A stretch of DNA of 60,000 bases from Tubulanus polymorphus. Its lineage: Eukaryota; Nemertea; Palaeonemertea; Tubulaniformes; Tubulanidae. Position 1 is the stretch's first letter, and each line of letters begins with the position of its first letter. Both the position numbers and the translations under genes were made by a program. Positions 24,066 to 34,745 of the stretch are shown one piece after another. Under the pieces are notes generated by a model that saw only the letters and a program-made list of their open reading frames with translations, searched no databases and was not told where the DNA came from. The DNA lies in the NCBI RefSeq assembly GCF_964204645.1, contig NC_134029.1, positions 9,726,850-9,786,849 of the forward strand, written 5' to 3'.

Positions 24066-25010
24066 ATTTCTAACCCTGTCGGCAATAGTTCTGTTTTAAG
24101 CAAGAGCTGTGGAACTTATGGTCCTGTTGACGTTAAAGCTCAGCCATGATTTAAGAGTATAGATTTTTACAAGAACATCATATTGACGATACCCACTACT
24201 GTAAGTAATAAACCGATACACAAACTCGGACATTGAACATAGAAATGTTCGAAATTTGTTATTGACGAATATCTCAATTTTACGGAACTCATTCGGAATT
24301 CCATTCGTGATCTTTATGTACAGCACTGCTGTATCGAATTGAGAGGCCCTATTGGAATTCATTATTTAGGGAAATAGCTCATTAAACCTGTCAATTCTGT
24401 GACCGTCATCGAAGAGATGAGCGCTTTAAATGCATGATATCGACCTCTTATCGGTGTTTCTGGTCGAATGATTTCATCGACGCTTCGGCGCATTTCTCCC
24501 AGACTATTCGGAAACGAAAATTTCGCCCGTTCACCCGATAAAATTCAATTTCAAAAACAGTTGTCTGTCCACCGTGTATACGCGCTGTCAGGTCACTGAT
24601 AAGAGTTTAAGTAAATGACGCAAAACAAATTTGCGCAAACGTCACGGTTTACCGGATAATGGGCAATATACGACAAAACGTGCATCCGGAAGACGATACG
24701 TTTAAAAGGCCCAATAATGTCAGTTGAAGCGATTGTAACTTGAAACCCCAGGATTCAGAAAGCAATCAAATGTAAGTGCTATCAGATATCAGTTGAATTT
24801 TCTTGGCTGCCATTTTCTTAAAAAATAGTATTTCTTGGTTGATAACATGAAACTAGTTTGCGTATACCTCAAATCAAAGGAAATTCATGACATGTATAGT
24901 TCATTATCTTGTTCGGAAAATACCTAGTCTCTGTTCGCTGGTTGTGAAATATCGTTTTTGCAAGCGCCAGATACGATAGAAAATTACCAATAAACGATCA
25001 TAATGATAAA
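24066..25010. other. Gene-free stretch
   Basis: No supported gene. A donor-like ATGTAAGTG near 24770, preceded by TCAGTTG at 24720 and TTTAAAAGG at 24701, loosely resembles a promoter and first exon, but the TATA-like box is too close to the initiator-like site and there is no reading frame to support it. Confidence 0.3.
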
Positions 25011-25505
25011 GTAAGACTGGGGTCCTGCTAAAGTACGAAACGACGAAATTACGTACGAAATATGAAACGAAATTACGAAATATCAAGCGAAATTACGAAA
25101 TTATGAAACTACGAAATTACGAAACTACGAAACGTGAAACGTAATTACGAAATGTTGATTCTTTTGCGAGAAGTGCTAAAGTACGGAACGGAATGGTCAT
25201 ATTTCAACGCGGCCATACTATAGTATAGCATGTAACGTCACGGGACCGTCAAAATTTTGGCGGTACATGTTAATGATCTTTTGAAAGTATTCAAGAATTT
25301 ATGTTCTTAAACTGGAAGGTTATTAGCCTATTGACATTTTGAGTCGGTCTGAAAGTTGATACAACGGAATCTGTAGTGTGTGGTCGTTATTTCATCTCCT
25401 CAATCGTGGATCAAACAACATAATTCGCTTTAGAGAACCAAAAAGTTGCCTGATAAGCGTAAATTCAAAGTGAGGGTTTCCAGGAGAAACAATAATAAAG
25501 CCTAA

Positions 25506-25721
25506 GGCTATAAAAATTGAATACCTTGTTTCTCCGCAGTGGTCCGGATCCTTTGTAAGTTCCAATAAAATTGTTTGATCTTGGTCATTTCTGTAGCTGC
25601 CGGGTCTGTTATGCTGTATGTCTGATCATGGTTTAAAAAAAGTAATGTACAGGGCAGATAGGCAGCCGGTCGGATCAACATTTAAGCTCAGCAGAGTGGA
25701 GAAACAACATCTTTTTTAGCC
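25506..25721. mobile_element. PIF/Harbinger-like MITE copy 1, 216 bp, TAA target-site duplication
   Basis: The inverted ends are GGCTA…TACCTTGTTTCTCCGC at 25506 and …GGAGAAACAA…TAGCC ending 25721. TAA flanks both sides (25503-25505 and 25722-25724). A 3-bp TWA duplication with GGC-starting ends fits PIF/Harbinger. The interior (GCCGGGTCTGTTATG, AAAAAAAGTAATGTA, TCAACATTTAAGCTCAGCAG) matches copy 2 at 38325-38543. Confidence 0.85.
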
Positions 25722-25814
25722 TAAACACTGCAGGATATGTTTTAAAGCACACTTTGTTCTCTAACCCGTAATTTGTAATCGGTCCCTTAAAGTTGTATGT
25801 GAGCATGCACAGAT

Positions 25815-25900
25815 CATTCTTCCCCGACAGGGGTTCGAACCTGATGATATCACTAAATTCGGCCATGGCGCGGAACCCTGCCACACTAGACCGGGTGCGT
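25815..25900 (-). repeat. tRNA-derived SINE head (internal Pol III promoter-like boxes)
   Basis: On the minus strand, a B-box AGGTTCGAACCCC (plus 25829-25841) is preceded by an A-box-like GGTCTAGTGTGGCAGG (plus 25877-25892) at roughly tRNA spacing. The 3' segment CCCCTGTCGGGG pairs like a T-arm and acceptor. The match to a tRNA is incomplete, with no foldable anticodon arm seen, so a SINE head is likelier than a tRNA gene. Confidence 0.5.
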
Positions 25901-26087
25901 ATGTTTGAGCCAGCTCCACGAGTCAACAACTGTAGCGAAGAAATTACAATTTCGTAACGTATTTTATTTCATACATTAGCAGGACCCACGAAAGAATGGC
26001 CATTTCGTTACGTATTTCGTAACGTACTTTAGCATTTCGTATTTCGTAATTTCGTAGTTTCGTACTTTAGAAGAACCTGGTAAGGCT

Positions 26088-28000
26088 TAGTGTAAAATGG
26101 GAAACAATGGGAAACAATGGAGGCCGGGATTGTACTGAATTCGAAATAGAATCTTTGTATATATTGCATGCGATGTCCTCGGTTTCTGATATTTTCAAAG
26201 CGACTCAATTAATAGCCATCAGGCCAACATTCATCTTTATTGTCTGCGAATAGCTGACATCTTTCTTCCCATGAATATCATTTTCAACCTGTTCAAATAG
26301 ACATTCGAACGTTAGAAAAAAACCATAAAACCATTCCTTTCGTTCCCGCCAACGATTTACTTCTTCGCTTGTCAATTTATTGTCCTTTTAATGTTGGTCG
26401 TGAAGAGTTGATAATCTAACCCAGAGACAGAAGTCGGCGCGCGCACGGAAAATTACGATCATCCGAGTCGAGACACGCAAATAGCTGGCACCTATTTTGT
26501 CACATGCCATTTGTCTTGTGTCTGGTAGCTACAAAGACACTTCTACGATAACTAACAGCTTCTCACAAAACAAATCCTGATACGTTTACGCGTCGGATAT
26601 CGAATGACCCATCTCCAGACATGTCTCACCACAGTAGAATCGCAGGTCCGCCAAGATTTTTTACTAGATCAACTAATCACGCTATTTTTATGAAATAAAA
26701 TACGACGAGAGGAGTCTTGTATGATTGAATCATTCTGCAATCCAGTTTCAATTGGTTTCCGGTTGGAGCGCAATAGTTAGGATGATAAACTAATATTTGC
26801 CTCATATACTCAAATTAACATCGTAGGTCTGGCTATGGATCTGTTTCTTGAACTGGATGGAATGATACATATAAGGAAACGCATAGAAATCGGTGCTGAA
26901 ACTCGGAATGACAAAAGAAGCGCTGCAGTTAAAAATCCATTCTAAGAAAACTAGGCAAGGTATCTTTACATTTTAAATTTCACTTGAGAGGGGGCGTTTA
27001 TGTGCACAGTTCGTGATATGTTTGAATTTTTTTCGAAATTTCTTTAAAAAAACAACGCGCTTCAAAGTTGAGTAGCCTGAATTTATATGCCTGTGGCAAA
27101 AACGAAGCCACAGGTTTTTATATCGCTCTCATGTCAAATGTTGCAGATTTGAGAAAATGAATTTAACATATCTGAAAACTAGAGATTCACACGGTTTGAA
27201 TGTTGCTAAAACCCCACCTACGGACCAATGAAATATGATAAACATGCTTGCTGTAAAAATGGTCTGTTGTGATGGCACTACCTGATTCATATTGTATTCA
27301 TTTTTCATGAAATTTGTTTTTCTATGTGATCTCATAGGTGCAGCAACCTCATTTACTACATCTACTTAATCTTATGGGGTGGCAGTTGGAGTGTTGGTTT
27401 GAATGACTTCGTCCACAAAAATGTTTTTCGTCAATCTGTATATTCGTATTGTCGCACACGGGTCGTAAGAAGTCTGCAATCAAAATTCTATGTTTTTTCC
27501 TCATTTTATGTCGTGATATATAGTACAATGCAAACCGCGTACGCTTCATAACATTAGCAATAGTTTTTTGCTTGTAAGCGCCAACAAAAAAAGTCACGAA
27601 AGCTTTCATCGATTGAGCTCGGTTGGAGGATATAACACGAATTTGCATCGGAATTATTTCTAATTTTAACAAAGGCGTGCCGATAATTACGCAGAAAACT
27701 TTCCAAACGTCGTTTTGAGTTACAATAAAACTTTAAACAAGTAGGCCCTATATCAATATATGCATTAATGATGGCATGAACGATTCTATAACATATATCA
27801 CGTCGAAACGGCCTTACTGATAATGCAAGGCAATAACTTTATTTCCAAAATCATTAGAATTCACAAACACGTGGATATATCAATTGATTGAAAATTACAA
27901 GACATTCGGCTATAAAATCACATATTCTTCTGAAATCATGAAGGTGACATACATACGGTAACTTGGATGGACTTAATGGAATTTAGATGTTTGATTATTT
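26088..28000. other. Gene-free stretch
   Basis: No supported gene. Holds a doubled GGGAAACAATG at 26099-26120 and a short hairpin at 27090-27114 (CCTGTGGC, 9-base loop, GCCACAGG, then TTTTT). The 107-residue minus-strand frame at 27349-27672 has no recognisable similarity and is probably chance. Confidence 0.4.
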
Positions 28001-28047
28001 CTTGGTTTTAACTCCTAGTTGATTGCTAACTTGGAGTTAAAACCAAG
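28001..28047. repeat. Near-perfect 20-bp hairpin, 7-base loop
   Basis: The left arm CTTGGTTTTAACTCCTAGTT (28001-28020) pairs with AACTTGGAGTTAAAACCAAG (28028-28047) with one mismatch. The loop is GATTGCT. A partial echo (TATCTTGGTTTTACATTTC) lies at about 28088. It could be a solo foldback repeat. The arm is short for a typical microRNA precursor. Confidence 0.8.
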
Positions 28048-28759
28048 GCAAATGATTATCATGACTTGAACCTCTTCTTTTACCGTTATCTTGGTTTTAC
28101 ATTTCATACTCTTTAGGCGTTAGCAGTAGCCTTTAGGCTCCCCCTTTCTATCTTATACATATACTTTGTTCTTTTTGTAAATAATTTTCTTTCTTATCTT
28201 TTTATACAATTCATTCTTATGGAAAAATGAATAGAATATTCAAAGCTCCACCGTGATCGAAGGCCAGAGGATTCTCTGGTCGTCCCCCATCACCCGCCCG
28301 TCATTTTTTTGTGATTCTCAAGATGAAATCTGGAAGGACGATCGACGGACCATGTACATGCCCTGATATCCGAGATTTACTTCAGAAAGGGACAAAGGCC
28401 TTCTTTCGTGTTGTAAAGAGTACAATTTTTTCATCAAAAAGGGTGGTACTGAAATTGACCTTTTGTCTTCGACACTCGATGGATGAGGGATCTTTAACAC
28501 AACAACTATTTTAATCTCACCAATCCTTCTTCATAGATGGAGATGGTATCCCTAGGAAAAAACCAACAGGCTATGAGCCATGGCCAATGGACAACGCCGG
28601 AGATAATTTGGAAAAATGAAATTTAAGAAAAATATATATACCAAATTCAAATTTCAAAATAGAATAATAGAAATAACTTCCCAGTGAGTGTAAACAACCA
28701 TTTTTAACCACTCACTTATGTTCCTTAGCTACATTCCTGTATAAATATCTTGTCAATCC

Positions 28760-28870
28760 ATTCAGTACGCCTGATGATGGCTAATAGTTTTTAGTCGAAA
28801 CGTCGCTCAAATGTATACATTTCAATTCGAGTACTTTACATTTTTGGCTTAATTATTTTGGGATTTCTCG
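28760..28870 (+). repeat. Dispersed CTGANGA…GAAAC repeat, copy 1
   Basis: CTGATGA at 28771-28777, a 19-base spacer with a GGCTA/TAGTC stem, then GAAAC at 28797-28801. The sequence after it (TTTTTGGCTTAATTATTTTGG near 28844) is also echoed after copy 2 at 46297. Copy 3 is degenerate at 52651. The family is unknown to me. Confidence 0.6.
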
Positions 28871-28963
28871 CATTTAAACTTCCTGTGCGTGGAGCACTAT
28901 TTACACCAGCGCAGTATTTTCCGTTTTATAACTGAGAAACGGTACAATTTGTATTCTTTTCAG

Positions 28964-29109
28964 GGTCCACAAAGATGCTACTTGTTTGTCTTGTAACCGT
29001 ATCAATCGTGACATTCACTCGTCTACTAGGATTCTTTAAACTTGAAAGAGAAGAGCGATACGCAATCGATGTTTTCATGTGGCATAAACTACCACTGTTA
29101 CCGCAATAA
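28964..29109 (+). CDS. Possible small exon/ORF with a signal-peptide-like start (44 residues)
   Basis: An acceptor-like TTGTATTCTTTTCAG ends at 28963. It is followed by an ATG at 28975 that opens a 44-codon frame ending at TAA (29107-29109). The first residues (MLLVCLVTVSIVTF) are strongly hydrophobic like a signal peptide or membrane anchor, and the rest is mixed and charged. No family is recognised and no partner exon is found. A hydrophobic run of this length can arise by chance in AT-rich DNA, so this is only a candidate. Confidence 0.15.
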
Positions 29110-30139
29110 TTACGACCCCTTCTTTAAACGGAACAGAGGTCGTAAAAATCACCGTTTCGCTCTCGACGGTTGATGGTTATTTCGTGAAAAATATTACTGC
29201 GCGGTTCACCGATTTTCGTCTTTAAAGCAACTGTCGTTTGAAAGGTTTACGGTGTATTCGCTTGTCTGATGTATTTTGTTTGATCAAGATCAAAGTAACA
29301 TAATCTCTGGCATTTTTATGAAGAAACGTCTAGCGCAATTGAAAGTTTTATGAAATGAATCAGTCACATCGAGTATACGCATCAACTTGACTTGACCCCA
29401 TATAATCGACATTTAGGCAGGTTTCGATTTGGTTTTCGACCACACATCCATGCCTATTCCTGAATAGCACAATCATCCGTAAACCTGATGAATGGTCGAT
29501 AATGTCATTTAATCCGGATTTCCATCGACCGTATTACGGAATAGCTATTTTCAAACTATACCTGCCTTTAGTGCAGACCAAAGTGTGTCAGGAAAAGAGT
29601 CAGGAAATCATCTAACAAAAAATACCGAATGAGAAAATGCTACGATCAAATAAGACACATAATCTTTAAAAATGATGTCAGTTTCTGGTATATGTACGTA
29701 AAAAAGAACGAGTACCCGGTATCTCAGAAAACATACTTCATAAATCGAAATATATTTCGACATGCCAGCGTATCCAACGTGAATTGGTACCTATATATGT
29801 TAAGTCTATTTTCATCATTTAGTAATATGTGTAGGTTATAACATGGTGGTTCTCGTGTAATACCCCACTTATCCCACACAGTTTGCACAGTTTCCGTCGC
29901 GTGCATTTTCATCGATATATCGATGTATAATCATATGTCTCAGTTCAGTTCAGCCAGTCCGATTATTGCTCAATTTCCGGATGCTGATTTACAGAAACAC
30001 AGGCAGCGAACTTTGGTTTCTCCAATTCTGACATACTCACAGACTTTATGAAAGATCTTCTGTGATTTAGTTTACTGAGAAATCCCTGAAGATTCGTTGC
30101 GCTGAGAAAAGTATTCAATTTGTATTTTGGGAACTTATT
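29110..30139. other. Gene-free stretch
   Basis: No supported gene. It contains a perfect 16-bp palindrome CATCGATATATCGATG at 29910-29925. The small plus and minus frames around 29629-29912 overlap each other and have no recognisable content. Confidence 0.4.
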
Positions 30140-30177
30140 GTGTGTGCGTGTGCGTGTGCGTGTGCGTGCGTGCGTGC
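30140..30177 (+). repeat. (TG/CG)n microsatellite
   Basis: Alternating purine-pyrimidine TGTGTGCGTGTGCG…GTGCGTGCGTGC run directly before the palindrome at 30178. Such sequence favours Z-DNA. Confidence 0.9.
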
Positions 30178-30198
30178 ACTAGTCGACTAGCTTCGAAA

Positions 30199-30295
<97 letters not shown>

Positions 30296-30313
30296 AGCTG
30301 CTAGTCGACTAGT
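30178..30313. repeat. (AT)45 run flanked by an inverted repeat
   Basis: A pure AT dinucleotide run of 90 bp (30203-30292) is flanked on the left by ACTAGTCGACTAGCTTCG (30178-30195) and on the right by CGAAGCTGCTAGTCGACTAGT (30293-30313), its reverse complement with a 3-base insertion. The whole segment can fold into one long hairpin or cruciform. Confidence 0.95.
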
Positions 30314-33300
30314 GGTCGGAACTAATGACTGAACGCACAAGTTCGGTCATGTGGTCGACGATTTCTGGACTTAAGTTCCGACTCCTGGCGTCCGGTTTCA
30401 CGAATATCGATATTGACTCCGATAACCGAAGTTCGCCCAGGGTGGCCTCAAATATTACGGAAGCGGTGTTTCTCACACAATCAACCGAAAAACATATCAG
30501 GTCATCATTTTATACTTTATACACTCAATCAAGAATTTCAATCAATAAAGGAGTATATTCTTTGATATATTCTGTGATATATTCCCGTATGATGCATTAA
30601 TTGAAAGCATTTTTATGCATTTCTTTGTCTATGCACGCAAATACTTCTGCTTTACTGTAAAAACACTTGCTTCAATCGATTGAAGAAGCCGCCTCCTTTA
30701 ATATAGGTCGTTCTGAGAAAATCGTGTTTACGATAGTGCCATTTGTGATAGATTCTTAGAATGACATCCAATTTGCACACAGTGAATGAAATTTGATTAA
30801 ATTCAACCTGAGAGACTTCCAGTTTTCTTATCTACACCCTTATCCATCCAGTCAGTTCCCGCCGTATAAGAACTGTCACGTGGCAATAAAGGCAATAATA
30901 GAAAACAGACAGTTTAAAAGCATCGGAGATTTGCATCATCTTAATACGATTAAGGAGGATATTCGTTTAAAGTTTTCTTAGCCAAATGCGCAGGGACAAT
31001 CATAGGCCCAATCATACAGATAGCGCGCAGCTTGCTTCACCTGTTTTCGTTCCCATATTTCAATTTTCCTTAATAGAAATATCCCATTCTTTAATTAGTT
31101 GCCTTGCGGATTAGACGTGTATCTTTGTTGTTGTCGTAAACCCACCGGCTTAGATAAACATCTGTACGCATTGAAACGTTTTCCAGTCGTTCGCCGATGG
31201 TGATAAATTCGATGAAACGTATGAAGCTAACTATCACTAAAAGCAAACGAGACAGAAAACTGACCGTTAATGAAAACGGAATCGTGATAACTTCAGTTAT
31301 CACCTGCTTTTCTTATCATATCGCGGTGAAAACGAAAGTGGGACTGCTGTTGAGTCACGAATTGGACCCAAATCTAGAGCCAATTGTGGAGAGGCTCTAC
31401 ATTAAACTGTGATTTGCTATCCGTACGCGGTGTCTGGGGAAAGGAAATTACACACAATATGCTGAAAACCGTGCAAAAACAAATCAAAGCTATATGAGAT
31501 ACAAAATGATATGCATCAAACGCAGTCGTTTTGACCTTTATGTGTAGAGGTCAACCAATCCGTATGATGAAATTGTATTTCCGTTCATAGTGGGGCTTTG
31601 GTCTAACGACAAAACTAAACAAGTGAATGGTTTGCATTTCATCGGCAAATAGTGAGAAATAGTTGAACCTCTGAATAAACGAATACTTGGAAAACAAATC
31701 AACAATTGACCAATGTAAACGATTTATTTCATACTATAGATAGACACGTAACGGACTAAAATTTTCGTACCCTTCTTAGAATACATATAGCAACGAGATT
31801 CCTTGAGAATTGCTTTCTTAATTGAGTGTAGAGTTGAATCAATTTCTATATCTCGATTATTAGTGTATGAAAAATAATCTGTTTTTAGAAATTGATTATG
31901 ATTATCAAATCGTATACATCGTAGTAACCAAATGGGTTACATACTTCGGAGCGCTTCCACAGCGCTGAATTAATTTCATCCATTCGTTCCTAATTATGGA
32001 ATCGCAACTAGTTTTTCTTTTAAGAAATCGATGGGGAAATACGACAAAGTTGACTATGATGATAGTTTTTCCGTGGAGGCCTACTAGAAATGCTCATTTC
32101 GGAAGCGCCGTTCACAAAACAAATATAACGACAACTCTATCGCTCATATGAGAACGAGCCTATTGGAAATTATAACGGCTTGATGGGTTCGAGCGTTTAA
32201 CATTTCCTTTCCGAATCCAAACAGAAGAAGTAACAACAGTAACGGGTTTGCAGTTTGGTAAGAGCAATTTAATGTAACGTGGGAAGAGACGCAACGTATC
32301 GTTTGAAGTGAACGCTAAAGGTAGGCCGAGAGTCCTTCTCCATCATGAATTTTCCATTAGCATCATAAGTACCCAGAACGACTAATATCCACCTGAAACG
32401 ACGTTCCGAGTATATATTCATACATTATACAAAATGCTTTGAAGTGATCTGTCACGTTTTCTGTTGCCGAAATTACTTTTTCAGGCAATAATACGCGGAC
32501 GCCAATGCAAAATTGATCATATGAGCTGCGTAAGTGCGGTAGATTTTGCGTAATTTTTACTCGGGTAACTTCGCGAAATGAATTTGTCTTAATGACAGTG
32601 CCTCCGTATCTTTATCCAGAATTGCTCCTTATTTCGCTTAAGCATGGTAAGTGTATCTTAAGTCTTTTATTCATATGAGACTTTTTCCTTGTAGCACTCA
32701 TATCACATGGTCACGCATCAAATTCTTACTCCACAGGATTATTTTCCCGCTAAAGATTTTTTTGAACACAAAGGTGTTAGAATATACAATTGCGAAAGAT
32801 CTCAGATCGAGATTGGATTTCTGTTTCATTAGCAATTCAAAAGTATCAAACAATATCTCGACGTTCTTAATTTAGTTGCTGCTTCAAATGTATTTATACT
32901 ACAAGATTTTTCGCGTGAGAAAACGGGATTTTCTGTGTTCTTGCCGAAAATAGATATTTAACTTGCAAAAAATAATACAGGATCTTTTCATGGCCCTAAT
33001 CAGCCACCATATCAAAAACAATGTTCTTTTCTCCGACGAAAATATGTCTTACTCTTTTTAGAATATATGCAATTGCAAATGGACTCAAATTGAAACCAAT
33101 TTCCTCGCGTATCTTCGCGAAATTACTAAATCAGATTTTCGTTAAGCTACAGACACAATCGCGGCATATTGGGGGCTGGACTCGTAACCGGATCGCCCGA
33201 CGGCGCGCAAAACCCGAACGTCGCTCCGGCGTGTGTCTCTGTCACTCGCTGCGCTGATACTGCGCGATGTCGCGGTATTTGCGGTAGGTTGGCGTCGACC

Positions 33301-33369
33301 GGTACAAGCTATCGGAGCGGTAACAGGCGTAGTCGTGCAGCACGTGCTCGCGTTATCATGGGAATAGAA
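30314..33369. other. Gene-free stretch
   Basis: No supported gene. Small symmetric sites are present: CTTCAATCGATTGAAG (30670-30685, perfect palindrome) and GTGATAAC-ttca-GTTATCAC (31284-31303). The last 200 bp (33160-33360) are noticeably richer in CpG than the surroundings and precede the promoter-like element at 33370. Confidence 0.4.
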
Positions 33370-33410
33370 CTATATATAGCAAATGGTGTTTTGTCATAGC
33401 ACTGCAGTTA
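33365..33410 (+). promoter_or_regulatory. Possible TATA promoter at the edge of a CpG-rich patch
   Basis: TATATATAG at about 33370-33378 follows a GC-rich, CpG-dense stretch (33170-33360). An initiator-like CTGCAGTTAG lies about 30 bases downstream (near 33402). This is a plausible core promoter geometry, but AT-rich DNA throws up TATA boxes often and no transcript evidence exists. Confidence 0.25.
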
Positions 33411-33460
33411 GTCGAGAATGCTACTTGCTGAAACTTTCTCATTGTTGTTTTGCGATAAGG

Positions 33461-33521
33461 ATGTATATATATTACTGGACGACTTTGATATTCACAATTC
33501 TACTGGACACTTTCTCAAAAT
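33461..33521 (+). CDS. Possible first coding exon (signal peptide) ending at a splice donor
   Basis: The ATG at 33461 opens MYIYYWTTLIFTILLDTFSK, a hydrophobic signal-peptide-like sequence, and runs into AAAAT|GTAAGTG, a good donor near 33522. It would be a phase-1 first exon, as is common for secreted and receptor proteins. Against it: an overlapping upstream ATG in another frame (near 33418) could also be used, and I find no downstream exon I can recognise. Confidence 0.2.
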
Positions 33522-34298
33522 GTAAGTGTACAACTTTTCTTTGATTGAAAAAAAATTATCCATTTAAGTCGAATTCAATGATCGTAAGTAGTTTGAAAAT
33601 GACACCGAATTCTCAAAACAAATTTGCTTGCTATAATCCATGAGAGGTCTATAATGGCTGTATTAAACTTTCTTTATTAATGATGTGTATTCCTGTTTTA
33701 AACTTCAATCTTTAAACTTCAAAACTAAATAATTATCCTAGATTGCACTAAATCTTAAGCATCACAACATTGGTACTTACAAATATTTGCATGTATCGTT
33801 TTGGATTGATTCAGCTTCGATGAACCCTTTCGAAGAATATAGCGGAATTATTTTGCAATCAATCATACATATAGACTTTCATACTTTTGCATTAGCGGAG
33901 AACAAAGCTTGCTTTCTCGCCCTCCGTGAGACTTCTTTTTGGTGATTTTTTACCACATATCAAGTTTGACTCGCGTATATGAAGATAATTTCCGACGTCA
34001 TTCGAATTCTAGTAATTCAATAATTCAGTAATTTTCTGAATATCGTTTTTTTCGCCTGCAGTCGTTGAGGGCCTACTGCTGTGTAATATTCAGCGGGGTT
34101 TTACTGCATCATTATTATATTGACCAAATTTAGTTAACTAAATCACGCTTGAATATCAATATATTAGTGTCGAGTGTATAAACTATATCGATTCTCATAG
34201 ATAGGTTTCTAATTTTAATATTTGACATCTAAATGTAAAGTGAATTTGAATAGATATTTGTCTTCAAAAGTATTTCACCAGTAATTGATCGTTATCTA

Positions 34299-34745
34299 GG
34301 GACCATCCATTTATTTCGTACGCACATTGGGTGGGGGGGGGGGGGGGGCTATGTCTGATGCGTACAAGACTGTAAGGGGAGGGGGTGTACAATTGTACGC
34401 TGATATGTCTATTATGCGAGGAATTTCTCTAGACCACAAACTACCGATACAGCGATGCGACGAAAGGCTCAAGCTAATACACCGAAAATTAATAATTATG
34501 TTACGATATTCAGCGCTATACTGATCTAATATCAATAAAAGATTCGTCATACATGTATATAGGGATTTCCTAGTTTGGTAAAAACCCGATGATTCCGACC
34601 ATCGCCATCCAGATACTTAAAATTATTAACATGTTCATTTTGAAGGTAACAATATACGTTTTTTCTTGTACGTAGGGGAGGTTCCAAATGAACGTATATG
34701 CTTGCGTACAGGGGAGGGAGGAGTTGGTGTTTAAAAATCGGATTT
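34299..34745. mobile_element. Truncated MITE-like element with poly-G run
   Basis: It starts GGGACCATCCATTTATTTCG followed by TACGC, a recurrent end sequence of a MITE type I know from invertebrate genomes. Inside are a 16-base G run (34333-34348) and repeated GTACG/AGGGGAGGG motifs near 34376 and 34670-34710. No matching inverted right end is visible, so the copy seems truncated. The family assignment is from memory. Confidence 0.45.

Larger units (their letters stand above)
25011..26087. mobile_element. Foldback hAT-like non-autonomous element with nested insertions
   Basis: The ends at 25019 (GGGGTCCTGCTAAAGTACG) and 26079 (reverse complement CAGGTTCTTCTAAAGTACG) are inverted repeats. They are flanked exactly by 8-bp near-identical direct repeats, GTAAGACT at 25011-25018 and GTAAGGCT at 26080-26087. 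An 8-bp duplication and a CAGG-type end fit the hAT superfamily. Both arms extend inward as arrays of ACGAAATTACGAAA-type subrepeats on opposite strands (about 25036-25150 and 25940-26066), and the TCCTGCTAA motif recurs inverted at 25977-25990. No transposase is present. A Harbinger-like MITE (25506-25721) and a tRNA-like block (about 25815-25900) lie inside. Confidence 0.75.

Noticed and set aside
25815-25900. A functional tRNA gene on the minus strand
   Set aside because: A- and B-box-like words and a T-arm are present, but I cannot fold an acceptor stem or anticodon arm, and the block lies within a transposon.
27090-27114. Hairpin plus T-run as a transcription terminator
   Set aside because: Intrinsic terminators of this form are bacterial. 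In animal DNA an 8-bp stem with TTTTT is more likely coincidence, and no Pol III gene precedes it.
27349-27672. 107-residue minus-strand gene
   Set aside because: No recognisable motif, no splice or promoter context, and composition typical of chance frames in this region.
30127-30312. 61-residue frame across the TG/CG and AT repeats
   Set aside because: Low-complexity translation (alternating VC and YI) of microsatellites.
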